Translations under genes and position numbers: made by a program | The notes under the pieces: model-generated | What the model was told of the DNA's origin: nothing | The model's database searches: none | The model's input: the letters and a program-made list of their open reading frames with translations, nothing else | Shown: one piece after another, positions 39,047 through 47,400 of the stretch | How the letters are laid out: each line of letters opens with the position of its first letter | How positions within the stretch are numbered: the first letter of the stretch is position 1 | Assembly: GCF_014529945.1 (NCBI RefSeq) | Contig: NZ_JACVFB010000002.1 | Location: forward strand, 372,001-436,000 | Source: Chitinophaga varians | Lineage (GTDB): Bacteria > Bacteroidota > Bacteroidia > Chitinophagales > Chitinophagaceae | Direction of reading: 5' to 3' | DNA length: 64,000 bases

Positions 39047-39076
39047 AAAAGGGCTGATCGATTGATCAGCCCTTTT
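39047..39076. terminator. Bidirectional terminator between amidase and M28 peptidase genes
   Basis: Perfect 13-nt arms including flanking A4/T4 (39047-39059 and 39064-39076) around a 4-nt loop in a 52-nt convergent gap. Confidence 0.9.
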
Positions 39077-39078
39077 CG

Positions 39079-41295
39079 TTAGTTGCTGGTTAATGTCTGT
39101 AGATATTGGGTGAGCCTGTTGATAGCTGCTGCGGCAGCATCTATCTGCTCTCTGGCTTCTTTCCACCGGCGCTGTTCCAGCGCTTCCCTTACGCCGGGAA
39201 TGGTTTTCACACCATAACCGGTATAGAATCCGGGTGCATACAGCGTATGTTTGTACCATGGACGGGAAGGCAACCCTTTATCATTGAGCAGTTGTTGTTC
39301 CGCCTGATAGAGGCGCTTGTTGACCTGCGTTTTGCCTGTCGCCAGTTTACCGGAAAAGCCCTGCGTTACGGTATCCAGCGCAGCGAGTGCGTTTTGCAGC
39401 GGGCTGAAATCAATGTAGGGCACGGCTGCACGGGAAGCGGGCGGCAACAAATGTTTAGCCGTGTCAGCTGCCAGTTGGTATTTGTTTTCCCGTATCAGCT
39501 GGTTCTCCAGCGCGGTGGCCTCCCGTAGGTCTGTGGCCAGCTCGGTGAGCTCGTTCACATATCCGTTCACCGTTTCATACAGTTTGCGGAAGTCGAAAGG
39601 CAATGTAACGGCATTGGCTATACGCAAAGCTGTATGACCTGCGGTCTGTGACAGCGTCACGCCATAGCTGAAAGTAGGGTCTTTAAACCGTACGTAGTTA
39701 TCATAAGAGTCGTAGATGGAATGGTATTCGCCGCCGGCATCTTCCCCGCCGAAGCCGAGGTCCAGCGAAGGCACACCAAGGTGTTGCAGGAAGGAGGAGT
39801 AGTCAGAACCGGAGCCCATGGCGTTGATGGCAATTCCCTGACGGGACAGCTTTTCCTTCTTTTGTTTGACAGTGGCGGCCTTCAGCACATCAGCAGCCTG
39901 CCGGCGGGCCAGTATGCTGACTTTAGTCTGTGGATCGATGATGTCCCGGCCTACCTGGTTAATCAGGGTTTCCAATGCATGAGAACCGCTGGCACTGAGG
40001 AATCCACGGCCGTTGCTGTCGGAATTGATGTATACCACGGCTTTTTCCTGTAGCTCAGCGGCATGATCTTCCACCCATTCGGTAGAGCCGATGAGGCCCG
40101 GCTCTTCTCCGTCCCAGGCGCAGTACACCAGCGTGCGGCGGGGTTTGAAGCCTTCTTTGCTCAGCTCACCAATCGCTTTGGCCTCTTCGAGCAGGGCAGC
40201 CATGCCACTGATAGGGTCTGACGCTCCGTTGACCCAGGCATCGTGGTGGTTACCGCGCACTACCCATTGGTCCGGCTCTTCAGCGCCTTTCAATTTAGCA
40301 ATTACGTTGTGGCAGGGACGAATCTGCCAGTCGAACGACAGTTTCAGATGCACTTTCGTTTTTCCGGGTCCTATGTGATAGGTGAAAGGTAGTGCGCCAC
40401 GCCATGCATCCGGGGCCACCGGACCCTCCAGTGCTTTGAGCAGCGGAGCGGCATCATGGTAACTGATAGGCAATACCGGTATTTTCAGGAGGTTAGGCGC
40501 CTGAAGGCGGTCCAGCCGTTTAGCATTGGCGGTAGCGCCTATATTGGGCGTGAGCGGGTCTCCGGGGTAGATCACCATGTCCATGATAGAACCACGTTGC
40601 ACGCCGTATTCATTTTTGAAAGCGCCCTGTGGGTAAACATCACCCGCAAAGTAGCCATCGTCTTTAGGATCGGAGTAGATGATACAGCCGATAGCGCCGT
40701 GTTCCTGGGCTACTTTGGGCTTGGTGCCGCGCCAGGAGCGGCCGTATTTAGCGATGACAATTTTACCCCGTACATCCACCCCGGCACGTTCCAGGTATTC
40801 ATAGTCTTCCGGGAGGCCGTAGTTCACAAAAACCAGCGGGGCAGTTACGTCTCCATCAGCGCTCCAGCAGTTATAGGTGGGCAGCTGGCCTTCCTGCCCG
40901 GAGGTGCCGTCTTCTTTGAGGGCGGGTTCTTTTAGCACTGCCTTATAGGAGGTGGGGCCGGTCATTTCCAGCAGGCGTTCTTTGGGTGTGGGAAACAATA
41001 CCTGATAGGTAACGATTTCAGCGTCCCAGCCATAGCTTTTAAAGCGCTGGAGGATATCTTCCGCCACGGCTTTCCCTCTGGCAGAACCGATGTGATGCGG
41101 CTGTGAAGAGAGGGCTTTAATGGCCTCTCCAATATGGCTGCTGCTGAGATGCTGGTCAAAACGGGTTTCCAATTGTTGCTGGCGGGCAGCTTCGGCATCA
41201 GTGTAGCCCAGCATTTTTTTGTCCTGCGCCAGCAGGGTGCCGCTGGTACATACACATAGGGCCAGCAGGCGGTAAAAAAGCGATGTTTTCGTAAT
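39079..41295 (-). CDS. M28 family metallopeptidase (glutamate carboxypeptidase II-like), apparently with an ATT start
   Basis: About 738 residues. PA domain ('LVFVNYGLPEDYEYLERAGV', 'IVIAKYGRSWRGTKPK') inserted before the M28 zinc domain: 'GNHHDAWVNGASDPISGMAA' (His, Asp), 'WDGEEPGLIGSTEW' (Glu-Glu), 'NSDSNGRG' (Asp), and a late His in 'GGEYHSIYDSY'. A transferrin-receptor-like dimerisation domain ends the protein. The first standard start is ATG 41214, but reading 27 codons further upstream gives a full signal peptide ('TKTSLFYRLLALCVCTSGTL', then LAQDKK), as secreted homologues have. That stretch has no ATG, GTG or TTG; ATT 41295 is the only suitable codon before an in-frame TGA. Confidence 0.9.
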   Translation of the reverse strand: MTKTSLFYRLLALCVCTSGTLLAQDKKMLGYTDAEAARQQQLETRFDQHLSSSHIGEAIKALSSQPHHIGSARGKAVAEDILQRFKSYGWDAEIVTYQVLFPTPKERLLEMTGPTSYKAVLKEPALKEDGTSGQEGQLPTYNCWSADGDVTAPLVFVNYGLPEDYEYLERAGVDVRGKIVIAKYGRSWRGTKPKVAQEHGAIGCIIYSDPKDDGYFAGDVYPQGAFKNEYGVQRGSIMDMVIYPGDPLTPNIGATANAKRLDRLQAPNLLKIPVLPISYHDAAPLLKALEGPVAPDAWRGALPFTYHIGPGKTKVHLKLSFDWQIRPCHNVIAKLKGAEEPDQWVVRGNHHDAWVNGASDPISGMAALLEEAKAIGELSKEGFKPRRTLVYCAWDGEEPGLIGSTEWVEDHAAELQEKAVVYINSDSNGRGFLSASGSHALETLINQVGRDIIDPQTKVSILARRQAADVLKAATVKQKKEKLSRQGIAINAMGSGSDYSSFLQHLGVPSLDLGFGGEDAGGEYHSIYDSYDNYVRFKDPTFSYGVTLSQTAGHTALRIANAVTLPFDFRKLYETVNGYVNELTELATDLREATALENQLIRENKYQLAADTAKHLLPPASRAAVPYIDFSPLQNALAALDTVTQGFSGKLATGKTQVNKRLYQAEQQLLNDKGLPSRPWYKHTLYAPGFYTGYGVKTIPGVREALEQRRWKEAREQIDAAAAAINRLTQYLQTLTSN

Positions 41296-41467
41296 CGGAG
41301 GTTCAGATCTGTTGGTTGACGAAAAGAAGTTGGTATATCAGACAATATACAAATAGTCCACCATATCGATGGACCTTTTTGATGAAGAAATTATCAACAT
41401 AACTTTTTGTTATTGTCCATAATCACAGGTTATAGGGCAAACAGTCCACTTAATCAGTAGATTAGTC

Positions 41468-41475
41468 TATATTTG
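41468..41475 (+). promoter_or_regulatory. Possible -7 element upstream of the AhpD-like gene
   Basis: TATATTTG is an exact match to TAnnTTTG, 63 nt before the ATG, but no TTG lies at the expected -33 distance. Confidence 0.3.
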
Positions 41476-41538
41476 TAAACACTTTCATAGCTTTATCCCT
41501 GTGAAACCATCCGTTAAACTTTTATAAAGAGGATTTAT

Positions 41539-41883
41539 ATGTCAAACACGATTCAGGAGTTCAACGACTACCGCGCTAAGATGAACGAAGTGATTCTGGG
41601 AAAGCAGAACAAGGTGATTAACAGGCTGTTCAACCTCGATACCAATACCTATGCCGAGGGGGCGCTGAGCACTAAAACGAAAGAAATGCTGGGATTGGTA
41701 GCCTCGATGGTGCTGCGTTGCGACGATTGCATCAAATACCATCTGGGCAAATGCCATGAACAGGGCATCAGTACCGAAGAGATGTATGAGATCTTTGCGG
41801 TGGCCAATATCGTGGGAGGGACCATTGTGATTCCGCATACCCGCCGGGCAGCTGAATATTGGGAAGAGCTGAATAATCAGTAA
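41539..41883 (+). CDS. Carboxymuconolactone decarboxylase / AhpD-like protein
   Basis: 114 residues. The CxxCxxxH redox motif 'RCDDCIKYHLGKC' lies at about 63-75, followed by 'EEMYEIFAVANIVGGTIVIP'. The fold is AhpD-like, all helical, and forms trimers. Proteins of this type act as alkyl hydroperoxide reductases or disulfide reductants. The gene is 48 nt upstream of the 2-oxoacid:ferredoxin oxidoreductase beta gene, on the same strand, suggesting joint expression. One idea is protection of the oxygen-sensitive enzyme (inference). Confidence 0.85.
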   Translation: MSNTIQEFNDYRAKMNEVILGKQNKVINRLFNLDTNTYAEGALSTKTKEMLGLVASMVLRCDDCIKYHLGKCHEQGISTEEMYEIFAVANIVGGTIVIPHTRRAAEYWEELNNQ

Positions 41884-41931
41884 CTTTACAGGATACATAT
41901 ATACATACTCATATATACTTAACTCATACAA

Positions 41932-42969
41932 ATGTCAACAGCAACTATAGCTCCGCAGGCCTTAACAGCCAAAGATTTTGCAACGGACCAGGAAGTACGC
42001 TGGTGCCCTGGCTGCGGCGACTACTCTATACTTAAACAGGTACAAACCATTATGCCTTCGCTGGGCATTCCCCGCGAAAATATTGTGATCGTTTCTGGTA
42101 TCGGTTGCTCTTCGCGCTTTCCATACTATATGAACACCTACGGTATGCACTCGATCCATGGCCGTGCTACCGCCATCGCTTCTGGTCTCAAGGCTACCCG
42201 CCCGGAGCTGAGCGTATGGATCGTTACCGGTGATGGCGACGGCCTGTCTATCGGTGGTAACCACACCATCCACCTGCTCCGCCGTAACTTCGACGTGAAC
42301 GTGATGCTGTTCAATAACCAGATTTATGGTCTGACGAAAGGACAATACTCGCCTACTTCCGAAGAGAATAAAGTGACCAAGTCCACTCCTTTCGGCAGTA
42401 TCGACCATCCGTTCAACCCGCTGGCACTGGCACTGGGCGCTGACGCCACTTTCATTGCCCGCAGTATGGACCGCGACCCGAAACACCTGCAGGAATTGCT
42501 GAAACGCAGCCACGCCCACAAAGGCGCGTCCTTCCTGGAGATATACCAGAACTGCAACATCTTCAATGATGGCGCATTTGAAATATTCACTGAAAAATCC
42601 AGCAAAGCAGAAGAGACCCTGTTCGTAGAACAAGGACAACCGATGATCTTCGGCGCCCAGAAAAATAAAGGTCTCCGCCTCGACGGCCTCAAACCCGTGG
42701 TAGTGGAACTGGGCAGCGAATACAGCGCCGCTGATCTCTGGATACACGACGAAAACGACTTCTACAAAGCACAGCTGCTGACCCGTCTGTTCGACGATCC
42801 ACGCATCGAAGGCCACATGCCACGTCCTTTCGGCGTCTTCTATCAGACAGAGCGTCCTACCTACGAAGCAGTCATGGCTGCCCAACTGGAAGATGCCCTC
42901 TCCAGAAAAGGAGCCGGCGATCTGGATAAGTTACTGGCAGGAAATGAAACCTGGACAATTACCGCATAA
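41932..42969 (+). CDS. 2-oxoacid:ferredoxin oxidoreductase, beta subunit
   Basis: 345 residues. 'VRWCPGCGDYSILKQVQTIM' (Fe-S cluster cysteines), 'SGIGCSSRFPYYMNTYGMHS' and the thiamine diphosphate motif 'VTGDGDGLSIGGNHTIHLLR...NNQIYGLTKGQYSPTSE' identify the TPP-binding beta subunit of KorAB-type enzymes (2-oxoglutarate or other 2-oxoacids to acyl-CoA with reduced ferredoxin). The alpha subunit normally sits immediately upstream, but here an AhpD-like gene takes that place and no alpha subunit is in the window. Confidence 0.92.
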   Translation: MSTATIAPQALTAKDFATDQEVRWCPGCGDYSILKQVQTIMPSLGIPRENIVIVSGIGCSSRFPYYMNTYGMHSIHGRATAIASGLKATRPELSVWIVTGDGDGLSIGGNHTIHLLRRNFDVNVMLFNNQIYGLTKGQYSPTSEENKVTKSTPFGSIDHPFNPLALALGADATFIARSMDRDPKHLQELLKRSHAHKGASFLEIYQNCNIFNDGAFEIFTEKSSKAEETLFVEQGQPMIFGAQKNKGLRLDGLKPVVVELGSEYSAADLWIHDENDFYKAQLLTRLFDDPRIEGHMPRPFGVFYQTERPTYEAVMAAQLEDALSRKGAGDLDKLLAGNETWTITA

Positions 42970-42983
42970 TCATCTTACTAAAT

Positions 42984-43032
42984 AAAAAGCAGGAAGCCCG
43001 TTGATGTACGATCAACGGGCTTCCTGCTTTTT
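42984..43032. terminator. Bidirectional terminator between 2-oxoacid oxidoreductase and LysE genes
   Basis: Perfect 22-nt arms (42984-43005 and 43011-43032), flanked by A5/T5, with a 5-nt loop between convergent genes. Confidence 0.93.
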
Positions 43033-43055
43033 ATTTTAATCTCGTTTATATCCTC

Positions 43056-43694
43056 CTAATGGCCTAATGTCCCCAGCTCAAACATCACTTTATACAACAA
43101 CACCACGCCGAAGATGATCATACTCACGCCAGCGATACGGTTAAGCCATTCCACATTGGTGAGGGTCAGTTTATGCCGGATTTTGTCGGAGATAAACACT
43201 TTGAGGATATCAGCGGAGAGTACCAGCGCCAGACATACGCCATACATGACAAACCGGTGGCCTACAGAAGTAGCGGCGTTAGCCACACATACCCCCAGCC
43301 AGAAAATAATAACGCCGGGATTGAGTGTATTCATCAGGAAACCGGCCAGCCATATCTTCAGATAGTCGTGCGTGCGGAACATCTCCGGTTTTTCATCACC
43401 GGTGCTGATCCTCACCTTTTTGAAGAACAGTCCGTAAACGCCCATCCCAATCAGGAGGAAACCGCCGACCACTCCGATAGAACGCTTGTATTCTTCCAGT
43501 CCGTTAATAAAGGAGGTAGCCAGGTTGCCGGTCACCACAAAAAAGATATCGCTCATAGACACGCCCAGCGCAAAGCTGATACCTGCCTTGAAACCATTAT
43601 TGATACTGTACTTGATGATGGCGAATATTACAGGCCCCACCGATAACGACAGAAATAATCCCAGTCCTAATCCAGCTACAATTGATGTTATCAT
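43056..43694 (-). CDS. LysE/RhtB family amino-acid exporter
   Basis: 212 residues, six predicted membrane helices. 'GLGLGLFLSLSVGPVIFAII' and 'FALGVSMSDIFFVVTGNLA' match the conserved N-terminal half; 'WLAGFLMNTLNPGVIIFWLG' is the second signature. Inner-membrane efflux of amino acids or derivatives; the substrate cannot be told. It is downstream of the GH3 gene on the same strand with a 23-nt gap. Confidence 0.9.
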   Translation of the reverse strand: MITSIVAGLGLGLFLSLSVGPVIFAIIKYSINNGFKAGISFALGVSMSDIFFVVTGNLATSFINGLEEYKRSIGVVGGFLLIGMGVYGLFFKKVRISTGDEKPEMFRTHDYLKIWLAGFLMNTLNPGVIIFWLGVCVANAATSVGHRFVMYGVCLALVLSADILKVFISDKIRHKLTLTNVEWLNRIAGVSMIIFGVVLLYKVMFELGTLGH

Positions 43695-43717
43695 GCGTAT
43701 ATATTCGGGGTCACGGA

Positions 43718-45262
43718 TTATGCCTGATGCTTCACTGTTTTACCAGCCAGGAATTTCTCCCAGTCTTTCAGCTTGTCTCCTTTCATTACCCTTGGGAATT
43801 TGTTCATCGCGCCTTCTTTGCCTTTGCAACGCAGGTAATCGATAAATACTTCGTTAGGCAGTACTTCCACGAACACTTCTTTCAGTGCGGAAGTTCTTTC
43901 CACGGCATAATCGTCGTTTACTTCAGCCAGGGTCTGGTCGATGATTTCCCGGATTTTAGCCACATCACTCACCGGTTGGTCAGTACCAATGTACCAACGG
44001 TGCGCGAACAGGTTCTCATAAGGGAAACCAGCCACGGTAAACTCACGGATGGTAATGCCCATCTTTTTCTGCACCGTGTCAATCGCCTTGTTCATATTGT
44101 CGACGCTCATATGCTCGCCGGCAAGACTGAGGAACTGTTTAGTACGGCCTACGATCACGATTTCATGCTCCTTCACGGAAGTGAATTTCACCACGTCCCC
44201 GATCAGGTAACGCCATGCACCCGCGCAGGTAGACAGCATCACCGCGTATTCCACATCTTCCACCACCTCATTGATCATGTAAGATTTAGGATTAGGCTTC
44301 ACTTCACCGTCAGCGTCAAAGTTTTCCTCATTGAAAGGAATGAATTCATAGAAAATACCGGCGTTCAGCACCAGTTTGATGCCTCTTACATTTGGGCGTG
44401 CCTGGAAGCCGAAAGAGCCTTCAGAGGCCATGTAGGTCTCAATGAAGTTGATCGGTTTGCCGAGTAATTTCTGGAAACTTTCACGATAAGGCTCGAAAGA
44501 TACCCCACCATGGATATAGATGGCTAGGTTAGGCCAAATCTCATGAATATTTTTTACCCCGTGGTATTTGATGATCTCTTCAAATACGATCTGTACCCAG
44601 GCCGGCACACCACAAACGGTGCCCACGTCCCAGGTAGGCGCCTTACGGACGATCAGCTTGATACGCTGCTCCCAGTTGGGCTTGCGTGAAATGCTGCCGC
44701 CGGGCTTATAAAAGCGACGGAACCACCTTGGGATATTCTTGGCCTGAATGCCGCTCATATCCCCTTCATAGTAGTCGCCTTTTTCAAACAGGGAGGTAGT
44801 GCCTCCCAGCATCAGGATACCTTTTGTAAAAGACTTCGGCGGGATGTTGAAGTTCACCATGGAATACAGCTGCTTCACCCCTACCTTCTTCACCGTCTTC
44901 AACATGGCTTTGGTAACAGGAATATGCTTACTGGCCGATTCAGATGTACCGGAGCTCAGTGCAAAATATTTGATCTTCTCGGGCCAGCTTACGTTAGCTT
45001 CCCCTTCCAGGCAGCGGTACCACCACTCCTTGTGCATCTTACTATAGTTATGCACAGGTATTTTCTCCCGGTACTGACCGATAAAATTCGGACTGTCCAA
45101 AATGTCCTGGAAATCGTAGTGCCGGCCAAACTCAGTATCCTTGGCCTTCTCCAGCAGACGGTGCAGCACCTGCAGCTGGTATTGGCGAGGTGTACCTAAC
45201 TTAAACGTGAACTTCTTCCTGATACGTAGTGACCTGGAAATCAGATTACCTATGATGGCCAT
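43718..45262 (-). CDS. GH3-family acyl-adenylate-forming protein
   Basis: 514 residues, the family length. The nucleotide-binding motif 'ALSSGTSESASKHIPVT' and 'FIETYMASEGSFGFQA' are present, as is the C-terminal 'KQFLSLAGEHMSVDNMNKAI'. Plant GH3 enzymes adenylate jasmonate or auxin and join them to amino acids; the bacterial members are adenylate-forming but of unknown substrate. A lysE-type exporter follows 23 nt downstream, which could export a conjugate (inference). Confidence 0.88.
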   Translation of the reverse strand: MAIIGNLISRSLRIRKKFTFKLGTPRQYQLQVLHRLLEKAKDTEFGRHYDFQDILDSPNFIGQYREKIPVHNYSKMHKEWWYRCLEGEANVSWPEKIKYFALSSGTSESASKHIPVTKAMLKTVKKVGVKQLYSMVNFNIPPKSFTKGILMLGGTTSLFEKGDYYEGDMSGIQAKNIPRWFRRFYKPGGSISRKPNWEQRIKLIVRKAPTWDVGTVCGVPAWVQIVFEEIIKYHGVKNIHEIWPNLAIYIHGGVSFEPYRESFQKLLGKPINFIETYMASEGSFGFQARPNVRGIKLVLNAGIFYEFIPFNEENFDADGEVKPNPKSYMINEVVEDVEYAVMLSTCAGAWRYLIGDVVKFTSVKEHEIVIVGRTKQFLSLAGEHMSVDNMNKAIDTVQKKMGITIREFTVAGFPYENLFAHRWYIGTDQPVSDVAKIREIIDQTLAEVNDDYAVERTSALKEVFVEVLPNEVFIDYLRCKGKEGAMNKFPRVMKGDKLKDWEKFLAGKTVKHQA

Positions 45263-45416
45263 TAACTTTCCCTCTCTTTAATTGAACTGCAAAAATAAGT
45301 TGAATAATGAATATAAACGCGAATTACCAGTTATAGGTTGCAAGTTAACGAATAACACATGTATATTTTACTAATAAAGCTGTAAAATTGGCAACCGGCA
45401 ATTGATAATTCGTTTT

Positions 45417-45424
45417 TACCTTTG
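45417..45424 (+). promoter_or_regulatory. -7 element directly at the inositol monophosphatase start
   Basis: TACCTTTG matches TAnnTTTG exactly and ends 4 nt before the ATG at 45429, which predicts a leaderless or nearly leaderless mRNA. No -33 TTG is found at 18-20 nt spacing. Confidence 0.4.
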
Positions 45425-45428
45425 CGGC

Positions 45429-46199
45429 ATGCTAAAATCTACTTTACTCAAAGCTACTGAAGCCGGCGGAAAAATACTCCAACAATATTTTAACGGGGCT
45501 TTTGAAGTGAGCAGCAAAAGCACTGTCAATGACCTCGTAACGGAAGCGGATAAAAAGTCTGAAGCCGTAATTATCGAGGTCATACGCCAAACTTACCCTG
45601 ACCATTTCATTCTCAGTGAGGAAGTAGGCGCCATCAAAACAGATTCTGCTTTTAAATGGATCATAGACCCGATAGACGGCACGGTTAACTTTGCCAATGG
45701 CATCCCTATCTGTTGTGTCTCCATAGGCGTGGAAAAAGAGGGTGAAATGGTGCTGGGAGCGGTATACAACCCTTTTATGAACGAGTTGTTTGTTGCTGAA
45801 AAAGGCAAAGGCGCCACCCTGAACGATAAACCTATCCGGGTATCTGCCAAAACCAACGTGGCAACCTCCTGCCTGGTCACCGGTTTCCCCTACAAATGGG
45901 AAGAAAGCGACAACAACCCGTTACAGGTGCTCACCAGCGTTATTAAACAGGGCATTCCCGTGCGCCGCCTGGGCTCCGCGGCCATAGACCTCTGCTGGGT
46001 AGCCTGTGGCCGGTTCGACGGCTTCTGGGAACACCACCTGCAGGCGTGGGACAGCGCTGCCGGATACCTCATGGTGGAAGAAGCTGGCGGGAAAGTGACC
46101 CACTTCTCCGGTGACAAATTTTCCCCCTATCAAAAAGATATATTGGCCACCAACGGCCATATCCATAGTGAATTGCAGCACCTCATTAACGGTAAATAA
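45429..46199 (+). CDS. Inositol monophosphatase family protein
   Basis: 256 residues. The Mg2+-binding motifs are intact: 'LSEEVGA' (Glu), 'WIIDPIDGTVNFANGIPICC' (DPIDGT) and 'QAWDSAAGYLMVEEAGGKVT' (WD...G). It dephosphorylates inositol 1-phosphate or related sugar phosphates (SuhB-like). ATG 45429 matches the family start (MLKSTLLKATEAGGKIL). thiL follows after a 12-nt gap. Confidence 0.92.
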   Translation: MLKSTLLKATEAGGKILQQYFNGAFEVSSKSTVNDLVTEADKKSEAVIIEVIRQTYPDHFILSEEVGAIKTDSAFKWIIDPIDGTVNFANGIPICCVSIGVEKEGEMVLGAVYNPFMNELFVAEKGKGATLNDKPIRVSAKTNVATSCLVTGFPYKWEESDNNPLQVLTSVIKQGIPVRRLGSAAIDLCWVACGRFDGFWEHHLQAWDSAAGYLMVEEAGGKVTHFSGDKFSPYQKDILATNGHIHSELQHLINGK

Positions 46200-46211
46200 G
46201 TATTGGAAAAC

Positions 46212-47243
46212 ATGGAAGAAAGAACAGAAATAAAAGACCTGGGCGAATTTGGCCTGATCGACTATCTCACCAGGAATATCGAAATACAAAACGCCAGCAC
46301 CGTACTCGGTGTAGGCGACGATGCCGCCGTCATCGACCATTTCGGCAAACAAACCGTTATCAGCACGGATATGCTGGTGGAAGGCATCCATTTCGACCTG
46401 ATGTATACCCCGCTGAAACACCTCGGCTATAAATCAGTAGTGGTAAACATCTCCGATATCTATGCCATGAACGCCACCCCCACTCAAATTACCATGAGCG
46501 TGGCCTTCTCCAACAAAGTATCACTGGAAGCCCTGAACGAATTTTATGAAGGCGTATATGCCGCCTGCGAAAAATACGGCGTAGACCTCATCGGTGGTGA
46601 TACCAGCAACTCTCAGAAAGGATTTATCATCAGCGTAACAGCCATCGGGGAAGTAACACCTGACCAGTTCGTGAAAAGATCTACCGCCCAGAAAGGTGAC
46701 CTGCTCTGCGTTACCGGCGACCTCGGCGCTGCATACCTTGGCCTTACCCTACTGGAAAGAGAAAAGAAAATCTTCCTGGAAAATCCGGACGTTAAACCCG
46801 ACCTGGAAGACCAGACTTATATCATCGGCCGGCAACTGAAGCCGGAAGCCCGTAAAGACATCATCGAATTTCTGCAGGAACAGGAAATCATCCCTACCGC
46901 TATGATGGACGTGAGCGACGGCCTCAGCTCTGAAATACTCCACATCGCCAAACAAAGCAACCTCGGCGTGGTAGTCTATGAAGACAAAATTCCCATCGCA
47001 CAAGAAAGCAAGGAAATGGCCCTGAAATTCAGTCTCGATCCTACTGCCTGCGCACTCAGCGGCGGAGAAGACTACGAACTGCTTTTCACCATGAAACAGC
47101 AGGATTATGATAAAATTGTTCTCAACGAACAAATCAGCGTGATCGGCTACATGGCGGACATCTCCGAAGGCGCCCATATCCACACCAAAGGAGGCAACAA
47201 ATTCAAGCTGGTAGCACAAGGCTGGAACGCCTTCCAACAATAG
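46212..47243 (+). CDS. thiL: Thiamine-phosphate kinase
   Basis: 343 residues. 'VLGVGDDAAVIDH' , 'STDMLVEGIHFDLMYTPLKH', 'SVVVNISDIYAMNATPTQIT' and 'AMMDVSDGLSSEILHIAKQS' are the ThiL Mg-ATP motifs. It phosphorylates thiamine phosphate to the cofactor thiamine diphosphate. The ATG at 46212 (MEERTEIKD) is preferred over a TTG three codons upstream. Its end abuts repeat J. Confidence 0.95.
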   Translation: MEERTEIKDLGEFGLIDYLTRNIEIQNASTVLGVGDDAAVIDHFGKQTVISTDMLVEGIHFDLMYTPLKHLGYKSVVVNISDIYAMNATPTQITMSVAFSNKVSLEALNEFYEGVYAACEKYGVDLIGGDTSNSQKGFIISVTAIGEVTPDQFVKRSTAQKGDLLCVTGDLGAAYLGLTLLEREKKIFLENPDVKPDLEDQTYIIGRQLKPEARKDIIEFLQEQEIIPTAMMDVSDGLSSEILHIAKQSNLGVVVYEDKIPIAQESKEMALKFSLDPTACALSGGEDYELLFTMKQQDYDKIVLNEQISVIGYMADISEGAHIHTKGGNKFKLVAQGWNAFQQ

Positions 47244-47245
47244 TG

Positions 47246-47399
47246 CACGCAAAGGCGCAAAGCAGCAAAGCACGCAAAGATTTTTTAAAGATTAAATAAG
47301 AAAGCAAAGGAGCGTAGATCACATGTGATCTACGCTCCTTTGCTTTCTTTTATTCGCTTATAGCGCTTTGCGCGCTTTGCTGCTTTGCGCCTTTGCGTG
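47246..47399. repeat. Octad-repeat inverted repeat J enclosing a 52-bp perfect palindrome
   Basis: Outer 34-nt arms (47246-47279 and 47366-47399, one mismatch) are GCAAAGGC-type 8-nt units, the same phrase as element A 42 kb away. Nested inside is an unrelated perfect 52-bp palindrome (47298-47349, centre ACATGT). The outer arms start 3 nt after the thiL stop codon and end 2 nt before the GT39 stop codon, between convergent genes. Confidence 0.93.
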
Positions 47400-47400
47400 A

